Below, one piece after another: positions 59,601 through 64,000 of a DNA stretch of 64,000 nt. This DNA comes from Pithys albifrons albifrons (taxonomy: Eukaryota; Chordata; Aves; Passeriformes; Thamnophilidae): the NCBI RefSeq assembly GCF_047495875.1, contig NC_092497.1, positions 81,105,749 to 81,169,748 on the forward strand. The letters are read 5' to 3'. The stretch's first letter is position 1, and every line of letters starts with the position of its first letter. The notes beneath the pieces were generated by a model. That model had not been told where the DNA came from and searched no databases. It saw only the letters and a list, made by a program, of their open reading frames with translations. The translations under genes and the position numbers were made by a program.

Positions 59601-61601
59601 CTTCTACTTTATATATATTTGTATTACCACCTTTTGGAACTTCACGTATGCATTTCCCCCCCTTTCCTTACTTTTGCCCTTATTTCCAAGGCATGCAAAA
59701 GCAGGAATGAGAATAGGAGCATGCCCATGTAGTAGTTACTTGCTCCCTAAGCAGGGCGCTGGGTGTGTTGGAGAGGGGAAGGCTTGGGGGTTATGGTGGA
59801 TTTGATTACTGTGGTCTTTGTGAATTGGGCAGGAGTTTCGGTGAAGGCCTGTAGGTGTTCCCAGCGATCCAGCCTGGGAGTGTGGTGGTCCAGAGTACTG
59901 AAGAACCTGGCTGGCAGTCCTCCAGGTCACATAGGATTGCTAAGGTAAGAGACCAGTAGAACTCACTGAAACATTGTCAAAACCAAACGATTTTGACTAA
60001 TTGGCAGATTCCAATTCAAATAATGCTGGTTTTTTTCCTAATCTGCTCTACTTCTGACTCTCAAATCATGCTCTATGTTTTCTTGTCTTCTGCTTTCTGT
60101 CAGCCCAAATGGCTGACTTTAGTAACTGACTTCCATTGTCCCTGAAATAATACATGAGACCTCTCTTTCTGTGTCAGCTGCAGTAATTTTCAACTCTCAA
60201 AGCCTTTGGATTTTTTGTTGAAGTCTTTAGTCTCTCTCTCTCTCCCTTAAGCTTAATGTTTTCTGTTTGGCAGAAAACAGGACAAATGTTTTTAGTTGTC
60301 ACTCAAATCTTAGTTGAGTGAACTCTCCTGAAGCTGGTAACTATGCTATGGGTTTAGATACTACTTGGAGTAACTGCGTGACACAGGTCTACATACTGTT
60401 TTTATTAATTAGAGGTGGTGCTTTTTATTAACAGGTCTATGCTGTATGAGGAAAAACACATCTAAAATTAAAATCCATGCCAATATGAATAAGCTGAGCT
60501 CTATCATTTTTTCAGTATTGTCTAAAAGTTAAATATGCTTGACAGTAATAGTTGTGTTAATCAAAATGCTGTTGATTTTTCTTTGGAGACTATGCGGACC
60601 AAAAACTAGGAGAGGTCAAGTGTGTGTTTGTTGTAGCAATCTTTGCTCATAGAGGAAGTTCTCACTCATTACGGAGCAGTTATGTGAGCAACCTACCCAG
60701 GACCAAAATGCAGACTGAAAACTAAAGCATAGAATGTTAAAACTCTGCAAGTTACACCAAAAGATACAAACCTTGGAGTACCAATCCATAAAGGTTCTGT
60801 GATTCTGGCAGAGACTGACTTAGAAGTTATAATGTGGTATTGGGGAGTCTCTGTGATAGTACAATTCTTGTGGAAAAATGCTGAGTTATGTGCTGGAGAG
60901 CCAATTAGACATAATTTTCACCAGCTAAGTCAGACCCATTTTGAGTCTTCATTGGTGTTGGACTTTCAGTGACTAACTTCATGAATTTCCACAGACTGTA
61001 ATTCTAATATGTGCTGTGCATTTGACTACCACAGAGTTCTGCGAAGGCACAAAGGGGGCTTGGTTGCCCTTCCTTCCTCAGTATGTGAGCAAAACAAGGT
61101 TCCTTCTTGAGTCTTGTGGAGTTATTTGGATGAGTCAATTTGCAAGATCAGACAGTGTTTCTGTTAAAACTATTCTGTCTCGATAAAGGATATCATTCGT
61201 AGCTTCCTTTTCCTTCCCAATAGGAGAAGCATATGATCCTCAACAGTTAAGTGTTGTCAGATTTGCACAGAAAAAATTGTGGAGTATACTGTACATTCTA
61301 AATTCAGATATTTTAAAATATTTATATACATAGTCATAAACTGTAATCAGCACTTTTGAGGTGATTATAGTCTTTGCCTTTATGGTAGAATTAGCAAATA
61401 AGATGTCAATTTTGTTATGTTGCAGATCTAGAACTGGATCACTGTTACAAAAAAAAAAAAAATCCCACACCAAAACCAACCAACCAACATACACATACAA
61501 AAAACTTAAAATCTAAGGCCCCCAAACCAAACAGCAAAAATAGCCCAAAATAAAACACAATCCCCAAATCAACCAAGCAACACACCCGTCTGAATACATA
61601 C
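56663..61601 (+). other. 4.9 kb of unique DNA, presumed intron 1
   Basis: No recognised exon. An A/C-rich, G-poor tract at 61448-61588 lies immediately left of CR1 copy D. Confidence 0.45.
61448..61588. repeat. A/C-rich low-complexity tract
   Basis: It begins with a run of about 15 A, followed by CCAA and ACACA-like units, almost without G or T. It ends 14 bases before CR1 copy D. Confidence 0.8.
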
Positions 61602-62853
61602 ATAGAATAGAATCATAGAATCGATTGGGTTGGAAAAGACCTCCAAGATCATCGAGTCCAACCCTTGGTTCAACTCCAGTCCATTTACCAGATCATGGCA
61701 CTCAGTGCCACGTCCAATCTGCATTTAAAAATCTCGTGGGATGGTGAATCCACCACCTCTCTGGGCAGCCCATTCCAATGCCTGATTACTCTCTCTGTAA
61801 AGAATTTTTTCCTGATATCCAACTTAAATTTCCCCTGGCAGAGCTTGAGCCCATCGTGCCCCCTTGTCCTCTTGCTGAGTGCCTGGGAGAAGAGACCAAC
61901 CCCCACCTGGCCAGAACTTCCCTTCAGGTAGTTCTAGACAGTGCTGAGGTCACCTCTGAGCCTCCTCTTCTCCAGGCTGAACACCCCCAGCTCCCTCAGC
62001 CTCTCCCCACAGCACTTGTGCTCCAGTCCCTTCACCAGCCTTGTTGTTCTTCTCTGGCCCCGCTCCAGCCCCTCAATATCCTTTCCTGAACTGAGGGGCC
62101 CAGAACTGAACACAACACTCAAGGTGTGGCCTCACCAATGCAGAGTACAGGGGAAGGGTCACTGCCCTGGTCCTGCTGGTCACACTATTTTTGATACAGG
62201 CCAGGATCCCATTGGCCTTCTTGGCCACCTGGGCACACTGGTGGCTCCTGTTGAGCTTCCTGTCCCTCAGTCCCCCCAGGTCCCTCTGCCTGGCTGCTCT
62301 CCAGCCACTCTGTGCCCAGCCTGGAGCGCTGCAGGGAGTTGTTGTGGCCAAAGGGCAGGACCTGCACTTGGCCTTGTTGAACTTCATCCCATTGGAATCA
62401 GCCCATCTCTCAAGTCTCTCCAGATCCCTCTGCAGAGCCCTCCTGCCTTCCAGCAGGTCGACACTCCCTCCCAATTTGGTGTCATCAGCAAATTTGCTGA
62501 TGATGGTCTCAATCCCCTCATCTAAATCATCAATAAAGATGTTAAACAGGACTGGACCCAACACAGACCCCTGGGGAACACCACTGGTGACTGGCCACCA
62601 GCTGGATGCAGCTCCATTCACCAGCACTCTCTGGGCCCGACCCTCCAGCCAGCTCCTAATCCAGGAGAGGGTACACTTGTCCAGGCCATGGGCTACCAGC
62701 TTTTCCAGGAGTATATTATGGGAGACAGTGTCAAAGGCCTTGCTGAAGTCCAGATAGACACATCCACAGCCTTCCCCTCATCCACCAGGTGGGTCACCTG
62801 ATCAGAAAAAGAGATCAGGTTGGTCAGACAGGACCTGCCCCTCCTAAACCCCT
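61602..62853 (-). mobile_element. CR1 LINE copy D, 5'-truncated (about 1.25 kb)
   Basis: It has the CR1 3' terminus at the left (ATAGAATAGAATCATAGAAT) and is close to copies A-C. Homology to copy C ends near 62853 after 'CTCCTAAACCC'. It is antisense to the proposed gene. Confidence 0.95.
61685..62627 (-). pseudogene. CR1 ORF2 remnant, broken RT C-half (copy D)
   Basis: The family frame runs for 184 codons from 62627 with '[10 protein letters not shown]' and an intact FADD box. It is then broken by an extra C near 62085 (TTTCCTGAAC where copies A-C have TTTCTGAAC) and by a stop replacing Trp near 61933. It resumes in the family's C-terminal segment at 61906-61685. Upstream, near 62759, it has the same one-base gap as copy C. 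Confidence 0.88.
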
Positions 62854-63903
62854 GCTACATCACTTCTTCATGAAGAGAGCCTGAGAAAAGGTAGGGGGTT
62901 TTTCCCCTAAATCCTTATGTGTTAGACTACCATTAAATCTGATTATTTTGGTTTTCCCTATTTGTTTTTAAGCACATGTATCCTCTGTTGTGACTTACAG
63001 GCAGAATGCAGGTGGTGCTTCTATGACTTTACAGGTTGTATTTGTACTGTTGCTAAGAACTGTAACTGTGACAGATGTACATGTACAGATGTAACTTTTA
63101 AAATGAACCTGTGGGAGTTTGAAGTATTGTTTACTTTAAGTAAGTGATGACAGCTGATGTGTAGAGTCTTAAGTTTTGTTACCTCCATCTACTTTGGCAG
63201 GTCTTTTTCAATGACTACTTTCTGTGTTTGTTCCATGTAACAATTGTGTCAGGAGAGTACTGATTTTCTGCTTATATGTACGGTTACAAACCCACTCAGC
63301 AGCTGGTGTAGATATGCACATAAAGCCTAGAGTGTTTTTTACTTGTTCTTCTCTAATTCTACAGAAAATTTGGTGTAATTTCTTAAAATTGTATGAATGT
63401 TTTGGCAGTGAGTTTTTGTAGCTGAAATACATTAAACTGTTGAAAAGTCAGAGTCAAACTTCCTTGCAGTTTCTTATCTACGTAGGTAGTGAAATGGGTA
63501 ACTTTCTACTTATCTGAAACAAAAGGAAGCCTGATCTTAGTGTACAGATCTGATTTACTGATATTTTCTAGGTCTGAAAAAAATATTAAAAAGAACTACA
63601 GTGTGCTTGCTGTCTTGGTTGTGTGTCAAGTATGGGTGTTATTGCAGGACCATTTTACTGATGTTTTCAGCCTACCAACAGGTGCCTTTCAGTGTAGAGG
63701 TTGCTACTTGTACACACAGGGGGAGCATTGTAAGGGTTGTGAACCCTTCAGTGGTAATTGCAAGAGGATATTTTTCACATAAGAGTCAATAAAGATGTGG
63801 TATGAAATTCTAAATGGATTATTTGGATATACTTATTTAAAGGCTGATGGGATGAGAAAAGATAGGGACCAGTTTGGTTTTACTTAACCCCAACATAGCA
63901 TGA
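62854..63903 (+). other. Presumed intron 1; holds a Cys-rich splice-bounded segment
   Basis: Unique DNA. The segment 63001-63139 has a good acceptor (ending GTGACTTACAG), a strong GTAAGTGA donor and one fully open frame with many Cys. I could not assign it to a family. Confidence 0.4.
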
Positions 63904-64000
63904 GAATTATAGAATGGCTTGGGTTGGAAAGGACCTTAATGGTCACCTAGTTCCAAACCCTCTCAAACTCTTCCACTACACAAGGCTGCTCAGAGCTCCA
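63904..64000 (-). mobile_element. CR1 LINE fragment running off the window
   Basis: The plus strand starts 'GAATTATAGAATGG' and continues 'CTTGGGTTGGAAAGGACC', the reverse complement of a CR1 3' end. It differs from copies A-D in the 3' terminus, so it belongs to another subfamily. It is cut by the window end. Confidence 0.85.

Noticed and set aside
63489..63782. 97-codon frame with a vaguely pol-like start
   Set aside because: The resemblance is limited to a few residues with no motif spacing, and the length is within chance for the region.
1..64000. CRISPR arrays, tRNA or rRNA genes, bacterial operons, plasmid or phage features
   Set aside because: None seen. The repeat content and CpG island identify vertebrate nuclear DNA, so these categories do not apply.

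Overview
The window is nuclear DNA of a bird. The evidence is the repeat content: nine CR1 LINE fragments, several with the ATTCTATG-type 3' terminus and the ORF2 reverse-transcriptase reading frame typical of avian CR1, plus a tenth LINE piece that carries an endonuclease region. There are also at least six or seven solo LTR remnants of avian endogenous retroviruses, long AT-rich unique stretches and one very GC-rich CpG island. Nothing prokaryotic or plasmid-like is present, and almost every open frame longer than 60 codons is either chance or part of a retrotransposon. The species cannot be told from sequence alone.

Layout. From 1 to about 27.4 kb lies gene-free DNA: two solo LTRs (1.05-1.80 and 3.26-3.96 kb), old CR1 pieces (12.2, 14.7 and 18.8 kb), one younger CR1 (16.9 kb), a (GT)19 microsatellite (21.3 kb), a decayed retroviral pol fragment (23.4-23.8 kb, minus strand) and a LINE endonuclease-region fragment (24.5-25.35 kb, minus). 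From 27.4 to 29.6 kb is a CpG island holding the promoter and first coding exon of a plus-strand gene. The exon has an ATG in good context at 28650, a longer in-frame option at 28311, and a strong splice donor at 28813. I do not recognise the gene. From 28.8 kb to the window end the sequence reads as a first intron or intergenic DNA. It contains an inverted pair of 530-bp solo LTRs (32.4 and 37.8 kb), single LTRs at 35.2, 43.6, 51.7 and 53.8 kb, and three young minus-strand CR1 copies (40.9, 50.1 and 61.6 kb). A few short segments have good splice signals (34.2, 43.1, 45.3 and 63.0 kb), but none is recognisable as a known exon.

How the parts fit. The only candidate host gene is driven from the CpG island and runs rightward. 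If transcription continues to the window edge, its first intron exceeds 35 kb, and the young CR1 copies and one LTR of the inverted pair lie antisense to it. The LTR families share a long terminal inverted motif (about TGTnnTGGTTT), and the four best-preserved copies have perfect 5-bp target-site duplications. They therefore look like independent insertions of related elements with internal parts lost by LTR-LTR recombination. I found no evidence of a new multi-gene system. The points most worth checking are the unidentified first exon with its 40-bp tandem duplication, the inverted LTR pair, the splice-bounded segments, and a frame-breaking indel shared by two CR1 copies.
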